In this document: in pieces, positions 1 through 14,000 of the stretch
Numbering within the stretch: the first letter of the stretch is position 1
Layout of the letters: each line of letters begins with the position of its first letter
NCBI RefSeq assembly: GCF_017654505.1
Contig: NC_054538.1
Coordinates: forward strand, 19,167,912 to 19,231,911
Source of the DNA: Polyodon spathula
Lineage: Eukaryota > Chordata > Actinopteri > Acipenseriformes > Polyodontidae
DNA length: 64,000 bases
Direction of reading: 5' to 3'
Notes under the pieces: model-generated
What the model was told of the DNA's origin: nothing
The model's database searches: none
What the model saw: only the letters and a program-made list of their open reading frames with translations
Program-made: the position numbers and the translations under genes

Positions 1-158
1 CTAGCAGTAATTAATTTGCTGTATTCTGTGAATATATAATATGAAACACTAGCAATACTAAAAAAAAAAAAAAAAAGGTTTTATGGACAGACATTTAGAC
101 TAGAAGTGTTAATCAATGTCTTCACTGTATTCTGTGACTGATTTGATGTGTTCTGCAG

Positions 159-325
159 GGATGGCAGGTGGGAAGTATCGTTCTTTCTTGGTCCACATTA
201 AAGCAGTGAGTGATAAAGTGGTGGAGGAGAACTCCAGGCCAGTTGTGAGGATGCCAGCACCCAAACCACAGAGCAGCAAAGGACACTCACTTTCATCACT
301 GCTGCAAAGAGCCCAAGCAAGCAAG
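159..325 (+). CDS. BIRC6: BIRC6 window exon 1
   Basis: The acceptor is TTCTGCAG. The first two bases finish a codon, and the exon ends on a whole codon before GTATCT. It encodes [20 protein letters not shown] followed by a basic, Ser-rich stretch. Confidence 0.93.
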
Positions 326-2036
326 GTATCTCTTAACATAACATTAATTTCTCATTTACTAATGTGTCAGTTCTAGGTTGACATATTGTACAGCATCCCC
401 CACATACACACATCCTGTACTATGTAAGTGCCAAACTTAAGATTTCAGTTTGAAAAACAGTGGATTAAACAACTAGATATCCTCCCTTTTTGTATTTTTT
501 TTAAGGTAGTAAGCAAGCTTGTCTACCATACAGGGAAAACTTTTCCTATGGTAACTACTGATTTATTTTCTGTAAGAGGTTTTGGTTGTACTCTGTATGC
601 AATCTGTGATTTATGCTTTTTGTTGGAAATTTTAGGACAAACCATCTACCTCCAAAGAGCCTGGCATTTCTTCTAAAAAACCTGATAACCTTCGAGGATG
701 TGATTTGCTGCAGGAGGTCTCTGTCACCATAAGGAGATTCAAAAAAACTTCCATACCCAAAGAGCGGTAGGTATCCTGAATAACATCATGCATGCAATTC
801 CTTAAAAACGTACATGAAGTATTGTACATGTGCGTTCAGCAAGTAAAAAATGTACATAAATTTGAGTGGGTGTTAATCTTTAAAACTGAATTTGTTCTAC
901 TAAGATACAGCATTTATTTCTTTGTGAAGCCCCACTGCTATCCAATGTTACTCTGTTAAACGAGACCAAGTAAAAGATTACCAGTACACGTGCTTCTCTC
1001 AGAGTTCAAAGGTGCGCCATGTTGCAGTTCCCAGAGTTCCACGAGAAGCTCCTGAACAGTCTCTGCAAGAAGATGGATGTGAGCTGTGTGTCTGAGCATT
1101 CTCAGAGCCTAGTGTTAGACATCCTCTGCTGGTTAGCTGGAGTTTATTCAAATGGTACATGCAGGTAAGATGGCTATTTCAATTGGCACAACAAGAAGTC
1201 AAATTTAAATAGCCTGTCAACAATGGGTCTGTGACCTTTCTTTTCATATAGTGGAGGCATACTTCATATCTCTGTATTTAAAACGGATCATCCGATAGGG
1301 GTTAAACTTGGTGTGAATATTTCTTTATATGTGAAGTACATTGTTATAGTTGCCACAGTTTCTCTAGCTTTAAATACCTATTACCGGATGCAGACCATGT
1401 CATTTTGATTGATGAAGATATGATATGAATACTTTGCTGTCCTCTGTAGAGTACTGTGTTTACAGCCTAGCACATAATGCCAACATTTGCATATGCGATA
1501 CATTATGTGAAACAATAGGCAAAAATTGTAAAATGTCATGTGTAATAGGATTTTTTTTTTCTTCAGTTTGCAAGAAGGAAAGGAAGGCTTGCTAACTAAA
1601 ACCAGAAAACAGCTCACTGATATTATACGGGTTTGCTTCTTTGAAGCTGGTCGGAGTATAGCTCACAAATGTGCCCGGTTTTTGGCACTTTGTATAAGGT
1701 AAGCCTTTAGTGTTGTGTCTCTCAAGTGTACATAGGTAATATTTATTAATTATATTTATAAAAGTGCTGTTGGAATTTCATGTACCAAAGGGCTGATGTG
1801 ATCAACTTACATTCTGTCAGGTTAAGCTACAGGTGGATTTATTTTTTGGTACTTTAGGGCACCAGGGAATCTCCCTGATTTCAATCTCTGGATAAGCACT
1901 GACAGGTGGAGTATAGCCTAATGAAGTTATAAACATTTTTTTTGTACTATAGTGTTTTTTTTTAATTTATTTAAAAACTTTATAACACAAAAGCTTTTTG
2001 TTTAACTTGTTTTTTGAAAATTGCAAATGTGAATAT

Positions 2037-2093
<57 letters not shown>

Positions 2094-5000
2094 TTCTTTA
2101 GATAGATGAAATGGTAGCCATATCAGTCCAGAGATAATAGACAAAGAGAAGGAGATGTGATACCTTTTATTGGACTTACTAAACATTGAGGTCTTGAAAG
2201 CTTATGATTAGTTATTGTTTAATTAATCCAATAAAAGGTATGCCATCTCCTTCTCGTTGTCTATAGATTGTTTGTAAAAAGGTACGCACATCAACAATTG
2301 ACATTTAGTTTGCTTCTTTAATAGCAATGGAAAGGGTGACCCAAGTCAGCAGGCATTTGGAGCAGCTCTGCTGAAGGCTTTGCTGGACAATATGCCTTAC
2401 TTGCCTGCAGCGGCAACTGGTGGTATGTGACTGATTCGTGTTAACAGAAAATGTTATTTTTTTTAACTATATTAACCCGGTTAACAAGCTAGGCAATACA
2501 ATTGATGTATTTGCTCATAGTAGATTATTCGGATACATCCTAAAATACATTTACATTATCTGTGGTTGTAATGTGTAAAGCAGTTGCTTAGGGGGGACAT
2601 TTGCAAGCTTAAAAAGAATGTAGTAGTGTAGCTTCTGCTAGAGTGCGTGCTATAAACAGTATATTACTTATAAAATAAACCATATTGAAACATGCTGCAG
2701 AGTAAATAACTACCATACTTTTGTGAATCTACAGGCATTGCTATTCACCTTTCAAAGCATATTGTTATGGGAACCATTTTTATATAAAAGGCAGCCAAGG
2801 GAATTATGTGCTTCACATGTGTTGCAGGGTCTGTATTTTGGTATTTTGTGTTGCTGAACTACGTGAAGGATGAAGATCTGGCCGGATGCAGCACAGCCTG
2901 TGCCTCTCTCCTCACTGCTGTATCGAGACAGTTACAGGACAGACTAACTCCCCTAGAAGCTTTACTACAAACCAGGCGAGTAGGACTTTACCCCTCTAGA
3001 AGCCAGTCGGGCAGTATCACTGCAAAGACATTATAATCATTAAGAACCCTGTGAGTTTACATGGATTTGGAAATCCCTCACTTCACTGCTAATTACTGCT
3101 GATTAATTTAAGCTAGAAACTTCACATTTTCAGTCTTAGAGAAACTGAAAATCTATTGACACTCTTAACTTTGACCTGTGACCTAAGATGGCTGCCACAC
3201 TGGGGTCTCGTTATTTTGCTTTCCGGACGATGAAGTCCAAACACTTCGAGAGACTGCTGTCATAATTGGTATACACATGCTTTCTGTGATACTCCTGATG
3301 ATGTCTAATGTATAAGAAACACTCACCGTTTCATGCCAGTTGTTTTACAGAAGTGCTGCTAAATTTGGGCCAACCATGTAATTATGTACTAAATTAAGAG
3401 TTCCTATGTGTAATAAGTACATTAAATACTGTACATGCTTTGTTTAAAGCTGTCGAGTTTAATCGTTATCTGCACAATCAAGCAAATAATACCACATGGC
3501 ATTTTACTTTATTGTTATAATGCCAACAGCTGCTTGTTATATCTAAGCTTTCTTTTTTTTTTTACCTTCAGATATGGCTTGTACAGCTCCCCTATTGATC
3601 CAGTTCTGTTTGATTTGGAAGTCAGCGGATCCTCCTGCAAGAATGCCTTCAACAGTGGTATTGGTGTCCAGTCTGATGAGATTGACCTCTCAGATGTACT
3701 ATCAGGTAAGAAAAAAGGACAAAAAAAAAGTTATAAAGGAGTAAATATGTATTGCTTCTGGTTAAACTTGCATCGCCAGTGTATTTGTAGATCACATGTA
3801 ATCTGGGTACCAGCATATATTGATTTTGCACTGCTTGTCAATAAACCTATAATGGGTGAGGGTAGGGCAAGGCAAATGTAGTGGTCTTAAATATGCACTG
3901 TACCTTCCTAGCAATTCCCACTGGGTTAAGTTTATCCACCAAATTGTTATCCTTCTGACCAGAGTACTGTAAAATCTGCTTGAGTAGGTTTCCATTCATA
4001 TCAACTCATTTATATAACTTTTGTGTAGTAATTGAATTATTTTCATTTTCTTCTTTAGTTATGAATGTGTTTTTTTTAGTATACTGATTCTGTATGTAGC
4101 TCAGTGCTGCAGTAAAATGTCAGTGTTAACTCTGGTTTGTGTGTTCCAGGGAGTGGTAAGGTAAGCAGCTGTGCAGCAGCAGAGGGGAGCTTCACAGCCC
4201 TAACAGGACTTCTTGAAGTCGAGCCTCTACACTTTACTTGCGTTTCCACTAGTGACGGTACTAGAGTGGAAAGGGATGATGCAAGTATGTTTACCGGTAT
4301 ATAACATTTTACTTACTTTTTTTATTGTTTTTTTGTATTGCCAGTAGGGCTACTTGAGAATTGTTCAGGTTATTTGTCTATCACAGACACGTAAACGCAA
4401 AAAGAGAGTGTGAAATTATGAAACAAATAGCACACATTCAAATTTCTGTCAGCAAAATATTTTTATTGTACAATATATGGTCTTATTAGTAGAGCACCCT
4501 CGTTGTAGTATACTATTTGTAAGTGCTCTTGCTAAAACAGCAATGCATCATCGCTGAGATACCATTATCAGATATTGGAAGGTCAGGTTCCAGTATCTAA
4601 TGATAGCAAAGTGGCTTACCTGATGTATCTACTGGATCTGTTTTCAATTCAAGTCTCAATTCTGTACTGATGTCTAAGCCATGCTGTTTCTTATTTGGTG
4701 CAGTGAGTACGTTTGGAGTGACGCCAGCAGTGGGCAGCCTCTCTGCCGGGACGGTGGGCGAGGCCTCGACGGCGCTGAGCTCTGCTGCTCAAGTGGCCTT
4801 GCAGTCTCTCTCGCACGCCATGGTCTCCGCAGAGCAGCAGCTCCAGGTCCTTCAGGAGAAGCAGCAGCAACTCCTCAAGCTGCAGCAGCAGGTCAGTCCA
4901 CACTCGGGAGGGCTACGTTTCACTGTACTTGATTTGAATATAAAACTTCACATCCCCTTGAGTGTTCCTAGGCTTATTGTGTCAGATTGCAGCTTGAAGC

Positions 5001-8000
5001 TAAAATACAAAAAAATAAAAATAAAAAAAAAATATATATATAAACCAAAATTTTCTGCCTATTGGGTTCCAAGTAGAGCAGTCATTAACCCACAGGTAAA
5101 TGCCCTCTAAAGCTAACTTTAAATGGTATACATTTTGAGCAGCCTATGTGATCCAGTCCGAAATAATATAAACAACACATTAAAAAAAAAAAAAAAAGTT
5201 GACTGGTTCATGTCATTCAGGCCATTACCTGCTAGATAAAAACTGTAAAAGAAAAAAAAAAATAAAAACTTGTCATGAAATGCATTCATAGATAGATGAT
5301 GGTTCATCTCTAATCTTAATTACATTTAATGGCTTATACTTTTGTTTGGAACAGAAGGCCAAGCTGGAAGCCAAATTACATCAGACTACATCAGCAGCAT
5401 CAGCAGTAGGACCCATCCACAACTCTGTGCCTTCTAATCCCTCTACTGCACCTGGATTCTTCATTCATCCCTCTGATGTTATTCCTCCCACTCCCAAGAC
5501 CACCCCTCTGTTCATGACTCCCCCTTTGACACCTCCCAATGAGTCTGTTTCTGCTGCAATCAGTGTGGAGCTGGCCCAACTCTTCCCTGGGTCTGTGATA
5601 GACCCCCCTCCAGTAAACCTAGCTGCTCATAACAAAAATGCACACAAAGCCAAAACGGTAAGATGGGGGGGCAGCAGGATGATGGTCTTACATTACTTAC
5701 CAAAGTAGTTTTAGTTAAAAGAAGATATAAAAATAAATGTACATTTCAGTTCTTTGAATTCGCACTATGTCTGAACTCAGTCCTTGGTTTTATAATTACC
5801 ATATATTTAGAATATAATTCGATCAGAGTTTGAGTTGTCAGGCCCCTTTTTTAAATCCATCTGTACCTCCTCTAAACCTACAGTAAACTAGACATATCCA
5901 TGCTGTGATGAGAGCGATCAGTTCAGAATATAGAATTGGCTCCTGGCACCTGGTCGTTTCACTGATTAACAAGGGGAGTTCTGAAACCCAGGACTATACA
6001 CATGACATAAAAATGTGCACCTGACGACTTTGCATTTTATAGATTTTTTTTTCTTCAAATTAACGTACAGTATTTTAACAGTGTTGTATATAGTCTCAAA
6101 AATGTGACAATCAGTGAGATTAATAATGCTGTATATTTTTAAATTTATCAGTGTTTAAACTTTTAAAACTTACTGTGTTTCTGTTAATGTCAGACTGAGT
6201 TATCCCACATTGAGTTATTGTGAAAATTCAACTTCTAATATTGTTGTTTTTTATTTTTGTGTCTTTTTTTTCTACTTGCGAATTTTATAGAATCCAATTG
6301 GAAGTGGTTTGGCACTTGCAATCTCCCATGCATCTCACTTTCTACAACCTCCACCTCACCAGTCCATCATTATAGAGAGAATGCACTCTGGTAAGAAACG
6401 AGGCACTTGGCTCTTTTTATATCACTGTTTGTTGGTTTTGAAATGTGGCTGTCAGTTCATAGTCTTTTGTAAGATAATTATTAGCAGTTCTAATTTGTAA
6501 AATAAAATGCACATTTCCTAATAATCTAGACACAATAGTAATATTAGGATCTGTTATATATTATAGATTATATATATAATATATATATAGTTGTCAAAGC
6601 ATAGTCAATGCAAAAGGCTTGTTTGATTTGGTTCTTATTTATTTGTTTCTTAATTTTATTTTTTATAGGAGCCCGGCGGTTTGTGACTTTAGATTTTGGC
6701 AGGCCTGTCCTTCTAACAGACGTATTGATCCCAACATGTGGGGACCTGGCTTCTCTGTCTATTGATATCTGGACTCTAGGTGAAGAGGTTGATGGAAGAC
6801 GTCTGGTGGTGGCCACGGATATTAGCACACATTCTCTCATTTTGCATGACTTGTTGCCGCCTCCGGTCTGTAGGTTTATGAAGGTATGAATGTGTGCCAT
6901 GTTATGATTCCATCTCTGCTTTACTTTTTTTTTTTTTTTACCTGCTGTACTTACCTATATTTTTTATAATAAAGCGGCACCATAATCCTACTTCAGTGAG
7001 AGGGTTACTGGCTTTAAGTCTGAAGACAAATTGCACATTAGCTGTTTGCCTCAATCATATATCTTCAAGGATGCATTTGTAGGGCAAAAAAAATCTTGCA
7101 CTTATTTCTCATATATTGTACCCAATATTAATTATATTTTTGTAGCTGTAAACTGTTTTTTTGAAAGTGTGTTTTGTTTCTTTCAGATCACTGTTATTGG
7201 ACGATATGGTAGTACTAATGCACGAGCAAAGATTCCCTTGGGATTTTACTATGGGCACACATACATCTTGCCGTGGGAGAGTGAACTAAAATTAATGCAT
7301 GACCCATTGAGGGGAGAAAGCGACTCTGCTAATCAACCAGAGGTAGAACAACATCTAGCGATGATGGTGGCACTGCAGGAGGATATACAGTGCAGGTCAG
7401 TCATTAAAAAGAACGATGATGATAATACTGTAGCTGAATAATGCATCTGTTTCTCCTTTTGAAGCAAGTGTGTCTCAGATTTCTGCATGAGCATGTGTGA
7501 CATTGTTAACAAATTAAAGGTAAAAAATTATTAATGGGCTGTAAGACATTGATGTAATAGTAGTATGGAAGTTGGATACATTTGTGTTCTTTAGAATGAA
7601 GTAACTTGCATTATTATTATTATTATTATTATAATACATTTTTTAAGGGCATGTAAAAAAAAATAAAGTTTCTAGTTGGTGGTTCTGGGCTGGGTTGCAC
7701 CAGCTATGCGTAAGTTGGTCCATAAGTTAACACATAAAGCCTTCACGAAGTGCTTCGTAGTTAGTTAGTTGACATTTAAGCGCTATCCTATTTTTGGTTG
7801 CGCCACACAAATAAGGCAGACCTTAGCTAGTTTGTTACTAAGAGCAGAGACTCCAAATCAATCACGTGTTCCCTTTACAGTAACCAGTAGCACTGAGGAT
7901 GTTGGAGCACGGATGCTGCTAATCAAAACCACTCCAACGTAATAAACTTGAACGTACAACTGACTAGTCATAGTGCCTGGCTTTAAACTGGTATTAGTAA

Positions 8001-11000
8001 TATAGGCAACCAATTACAGGTACCGATAATATGCACACCATTTAGTTGGGAATGTTTTATATTAAAGATTAATTTATTAAAATTAAATCGGTGCATTTTG
8101 AGTCGGGATACCGGCACACAGATAACACTGTAATAAAGACCTTGCCTCTCCATTGTTGTATTATTGGTATTATTATTATTATTATTATTACAATATTTAC
8201 ATATACTGTATATTTTTCAAATGTATTAAATTTTCAGTGGAAACTTTAAAATACTGCCTAATCTAAGGTTAAGATATACACCAGTACCTACATTACAATA
8301 TATGGAACTATTTATTATAACGAGTTGTACATTTCGGTAAATGAAATTGCATCCACATTACACCTATTAGAAAAAGCGTATAGTAATACCGGTCCGAGTC
8401 TGTGTGTTGTTACTTGCAGACATTGTTTTTGTGGTATTTGTTGAGAAAAGGGATCATTAACCACTTTCTTAATGGATCTGAATCTGAGTAATTTTCCTTT
8501 AAATCGACATACTTTAAATTCATCCCACAGATATGAATGTTTCAGAATAATGTCATGTTTGGATCCGGGCTTCAATAACACAATTCATGATTAACAAATC
8601 TGCATTGAACACAATTTGTGTACTCAAAGAGTGGAAACCCTTACAATTTATGTATTCTGCTTCATGCATGGAAGGTGTTTTTATTTTTATATGCGTCCCA
8701 TCTATGCAGTCAACAACATCAGGAAAACCAGCGATCTGAAAAAAACATCTGACGAGTTTTGTCCAATCTTTTGGTATCAGTGGGGAAGTATACATACTTC
8801 AGAAACAGTTTACACAGAGACAGTGCAACAGAACGGATTGATCTGCAGACTCTTGATTTATGCGCCTGTATCGAGTCGCCTACCAGGTTTTGAAAAGATC
8901 CGGTAGCAAATTACCTTAAAGTGAGGCAAACCTGGAAAGATGGAGGAAATGCTCCATATCTGGAAGACAAATATTTTATGTTACTTTTGAGTTCATCAGT
9001 GATCTTCAAAATATGCTCACGTATAAATCTAAAACAGGCATTAAGGTCAATATCATCGTAATTTTCAAGAGGATGTAAACGGTCTCGCAAAACAAGCTGA
9101 CGACAAACTTCGAACACAGTTGTCTTCAAACAGAAGTTCACGTAGTAACAGTTGCCGTGCCATCTTGGAATGTGATTCTATTAACAGCTTACAAATACCT
9201 GAAGGATTTGTGTAAAATTTAAGTAACAACTAAGCCTTTCATTATAACTATCTTACCTGGTGCAACCCATGTAAATCTAGTAATGTGTAAAACCAAATTT
9301 AGTAAAGACTTGTGCTATAACTAAGCTAAGTATGAACTTGTGCATAGCTGGTGCAACCCAGCCCTGGTCTTTAATGTATTTTAAACTTCACTCTGGCTAC
9401 TGCATTGTAATTATGTTAAACCATGGAATATAAGTGCTATTGATATTGCCAGATGAACAGGACAACGAGACTTATGTGAGGGACAGCAAGCTTTACCGTT
9501 ATACTTTGCCTGTTGTACAAGTGCTTTTTTTATTTCTTCTTTTGTTATGGTGTTCTTTTGCTAGAAATCCCGCAGATTTCTAGGAAGTCACGCAAGGTCC
9601 TGAAAACTCTAAACTGCAGAAGTCTTGCACATACAAATGAAAATGTAAAAAAAAAAAAAAAAAAAAAATGCGTAACTAAACCTCAAAGCAAAAATATGTA
9701 CAGTTCACAAATACACATCCTTTTAATTAACAAGCCCTCAGTCACACAATAGCAAACTTATTTAAATTAATGCAACAATACTATTACATTTCCTACAATA
9801 GGAACCCAGTAAAGTTTGACCACCAGTTCTAGGAAAAATATTTAGTGTAATAAAAATTACAAAAACCTTTACACTACTTTATATGTAACGGTTTAGCCAA
9901 AAAAAAAAAAAATGCACACAAAACAAAATTAGTTATGTTTAGCCATTGGCCATATAAGAAACCAAAACGTATTAAACAAGTGTCATCGCTGTTCTTCTGG
10001 GTCGTGTAGTTTAGAAACCAGTCCTGTAACCCATTCTGCCTGTTTAGCATGACTTTCGGCTTGTGTAGCAGGACAAAAATATCCACCGAAAGTATACCGT
10101 ATTATACCTTTCTAAATAGCTGAGAGTCTGAAGATTATTAAGAGAATAACATTTTCACTCTGATTAAATATATCTTACGATTACTTAGTTTTTAAAGTAA
10201 AAAAATGTTTCAAAATTTCTTTAGAATTGTTTTAGTTTCATTATTTTTGTTTTGCCATGCACAAAAATTAGATTAGCTCAGTTTTGGCAAGTAAGTTTTC
10301 TTTATTTGATTTCATGAAGCAAAAATTATTATGAATCACTAATTGATTGTGTTCATTGTTTAATAAAAGGAAAATCCTAAGTTAAATTCCATTTGTGTGT
10401 GTTTTGTGGGACGGGAAGGGGGCAAATTAAATTTTTAAGAAGGACAAGTAGATTTTTCTAGAATTGTCACTTAGACAAGAATTTGTTTTAAAAAATTGCA
10501 CACCCCTGAGCCCCACTGGTTACAGTTTGTATTTCTGAGCCAATGAACACATTAAATAGTCTGAATAAATCAGACCGGTCATGGAACTGGCTAATGGCCC
10601 ATTTGCTTACTAAGGCTAAATTCTGAAGATTAAATGAAAATGCATAGAAATGGGTTCGGTCAACTAAAAAACTGAATTGGCCCTGCCCCACTATAATTTT
10701 GTGATCCAGGCACTGTGTGAGCTGGCAGCCCTCCCACATACCTCGAAGGTAATAAGATAAGAATGGTCGTCTATTTTAATTTTGCCTTAATTCGCCCCTT
10801 CTTTTTTTTTTTTTTCCCCCCTTATTCTCTTTAGATATAACCTAGCATGCCACAGGCTGGAGACCTTGTTGCAGAATATCGATCTCCCCCCACTGAACAG
10901 TGCCAACAACGCCCAGTACTTTCTGCGAAAGCCTGACAAAGCAGTGGAGGAGGACACCAGGGTGTTTTCAGCCTATCAAGACTGCATTCAGCTGCAGCTC

Positions 11001-14000
11001 CAACTGAACCTGGCTCACCATGCCGTGCAGAGGCTGCGGGTCTCCCTGGGAGCCAACAGGAAGGTGCTTCCTGATGCATTCGACCCCAAGGAGCTGATCC
11101 AGAACTCCTCCACTGAACAGCTGCGCACCGTCATCCGCTACCTGCTGGACACGCTGCTCAGTCTGCTGCATTCATCCAATGGTAAGAGTGTCTTGGATAC
11201 ATTTGTACTGCATGTCTTCACGTACAGGTGTCATTAATCACATGTTGTATTGTTAGTTAGATCCTGGGGGTCACTAATGTTTCACTGTATAAATACAGTT
11301 GATGCATATATCTACTTCCTGTACCAAACAATGTATTTCCCATGAAAAAACATGTAAAGATGAATTTGATTTAATATATTGCCTCCTAAGTCAGCTGTAA
11401 GAAATCATGTGCACAGTTCTAAACTGACATTGCTGCATGTATTTATTCTTGTGAGAAATCTTTATTTGTTAACAGAGCTTTTGCATTAAGTTATGCCTCC
11501 ATGTGCTGTAAATGCATTAAACACTCACATAGTTTATCACCATTGCTTTCAGGTCATTCTGTTCCATCTGTTCTTCAAAGTACATTTCATGCTCAGGCCT
11601 GCGAGGAGCTGTTCAAGCACTTGTGCATTAGTGGGACCCCCAAGATCCGGTTACATGCCGGGCTCCTGCTGGTCCAGTTGTGTGGGGGAGAGAGATGGTG
11701 GGGTCAGTTTCTCTCTAATGTCTTACAGGAACTGTACAATTCGGAACAACTCCTCATCTTCCCTCAGGACAGGTTTGTCATTAAGGTCATATCTACAGTA
11801 CCGCTGTTTCAAGAGCACTAGTTAAGAGACATTGTTTATGTTCTGTCATGCAGTGAGAATGTGAAATGAGAACCGTAGCTTAAAACAGGTTATGCAGTAT
11901 AAAGGGTTGCTCTTCTAACGCAGTAATTGCTTGATGTAAGAAAAAACTGCATGCCTCAGCTTTGACAGATTAAAATGTACTCGCAATGCGCTAGTTTCTA
12001 ATTAGAACAGCGACCTTGAAAACACGGCAGACATGCACTGATGAAATGAGATTGTTCTATGATCTTTTGCAGTTTGGTATTAAAGTATTGTAAGCACAGA
12101 GCAGAGAAAATGTTATGATAGGTGAAGGTACTGCAAAAAAAAAAAAAAGTTTGTCTTTGCATGCTACTTTGAAGAGCAATCCTGTTATTTGTATTTAATT
12201 TATGAGAAAACCCCAATTGTAACTTACTGCCTGAATATTAAATATTGTTGATGGCAGGGAGTAATTGAAATCATAAATGAAAAAAGGCAAACAGAGTTAA
12301 CGTATGGTAAACTCTGTGCTTAAGCCAATATTGGAATTGGGACTGACTTTTATGTTTTTATATTTCAGGGTTTTCATGCTTTTGTCCTGCATTGGCCAAA
12401 GATCTCTTGGCAACAGTGGAGTGTTGGAAGGTTTGCTCAACCTTTTGGATAACTTGCTGTCTCCCCTTCAACAAGCAGCCGCAATACAGAGGCGGAGAGA
12501 AGGTAGGTGTTTAGGATGTTGAGAATATAAACCTTGTTTTGGTCAAACACCACGACAAAGCATTTTAATATTGGCATAGCTTGTTGAGCTGGCTTTGTAG
12601 AACCTTATTAAAAGATATTTTCCATAACGACAAAATGGAACGGGTAAAATAAGTACATTGTAAAGACATGTCTTATTAATGGATCGATCTTGTACAACAT
12701 GATCTACCGTGGCTGGCCTATTTTATTGACTAAGCTGTTCCACACTTGATGATGGTGGCTTAACAATTTGTTGATCAACTGCCATGTGGTCATCTATAAC
12801 ACTCAATAATAAGTTGAGATGTGTGTATTTAAAGGAAAAGTAATGTTCACAGTTATCGACTTGGTGTTAGGTGTGTTGGACATCCCCATGATCAGCTGGG
12901 TAGTGATGCTGGTGTCTCGGCTGCTGGACTATGTGGCGAGTGTAGAGGATGAGGTAGCCACTGCCAAGAAACATCTGAATGGGAAGGACCGGGACAGGAT
13001 AATGTCAGGTATTCATCTTCCTTAGAAACACTTTGCATTCTGTCTTGAGGAAAATAAATTATGCATGTATGTGTTGCATCTACATTTTTACATGTAAATA
13101 TTGTGGATTTAGGTCTACTTTAGTCCTAACCTTGTTTGCACCTGTTTGGGTATGCATGGTACTTAAATACTTGTTTTCTGTCCCCAAAATGTTTCTGCAG
13201 GCTACTTTTGTTAATGTATTTATTAATTAATGTGTTTGATACTTCATATGTGGGGAGAAAAAGACAGAAGGATGTATGTATACTGACAATTTTATTTATT
13301 TTTGTTCCAAAAGGAAACCAGTGGAGCTTTATTAATAACAGTCTTCAGTCCCAGAGCCAGAGTAGATCAACAAAAGGCAACAGTAGCTTAGATCGGTTAT
13401 ATTCAAGGAAAATCAGAAAACAGCTTGTTCATCATAAACAGGTAATGTGTGGTATTTAAATATTATTGTTGACTAGATGAGATGCAAATACTGATTTGAT
13501 GTATAGATTTTTTTTAGCTGTCTACATTGTAGCGTTTTCCGTTACGCTTTTAATATGAAAAAAACAGGCATATACTGTTATGATACCATTATATTACACA
13601 TATATTTTGTTTTGTAATTAAGTGTTAAATGGGATCCTGACAGATCAAAATGCCTATATGGTATACAGAAAGTACTGATTAGAGGAGAAACCTCAGAATG
13701 TGAGTGTGGTAACTAGTGGAGTACCACAGGGATTGGTATTAGGTCCTCTGCTATTGCTAATCTACATTAATGTTTTAGATTCTGGTATAGTAAGCAAACT
13801 TGTTAAATTTGCAGATGACACAAAAATAGGAGGCGTGGCAAACACTGTTGCAGCAGAAAAGGTCATTCAAAATGATCTAGATAAGATTCAAAACTGGGCA
13901 GACACATGACAAATGACATTTAATAGAGAAAAGTGTAAGGTTCTGCACGCAGGAAATAAAAATGTGCATTATAAATATCAAATGAGAGATGCTGAAATTG

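Larger units (their letters stand above)
326..7186. other. Introns between exons 1 and 13
   Basis: Twelve introns of 236-633 bp. Apart from the (TA)n run and inverted repeat in the fourth, they hold only A or T runs (5180-5196, 5251-5263, 6922-6937). ORFs here are chance or extensions of exons. No repeats or RNA genes were seen. Confidence 0.6.

Noticed and set aside
4681..4932. Alternate-frame and antisense ORFs over exon 9
   Set aside because: Products of the CAG/GCAG-rich coding sequence. The BIRC6 frame gives the known coiled coil.
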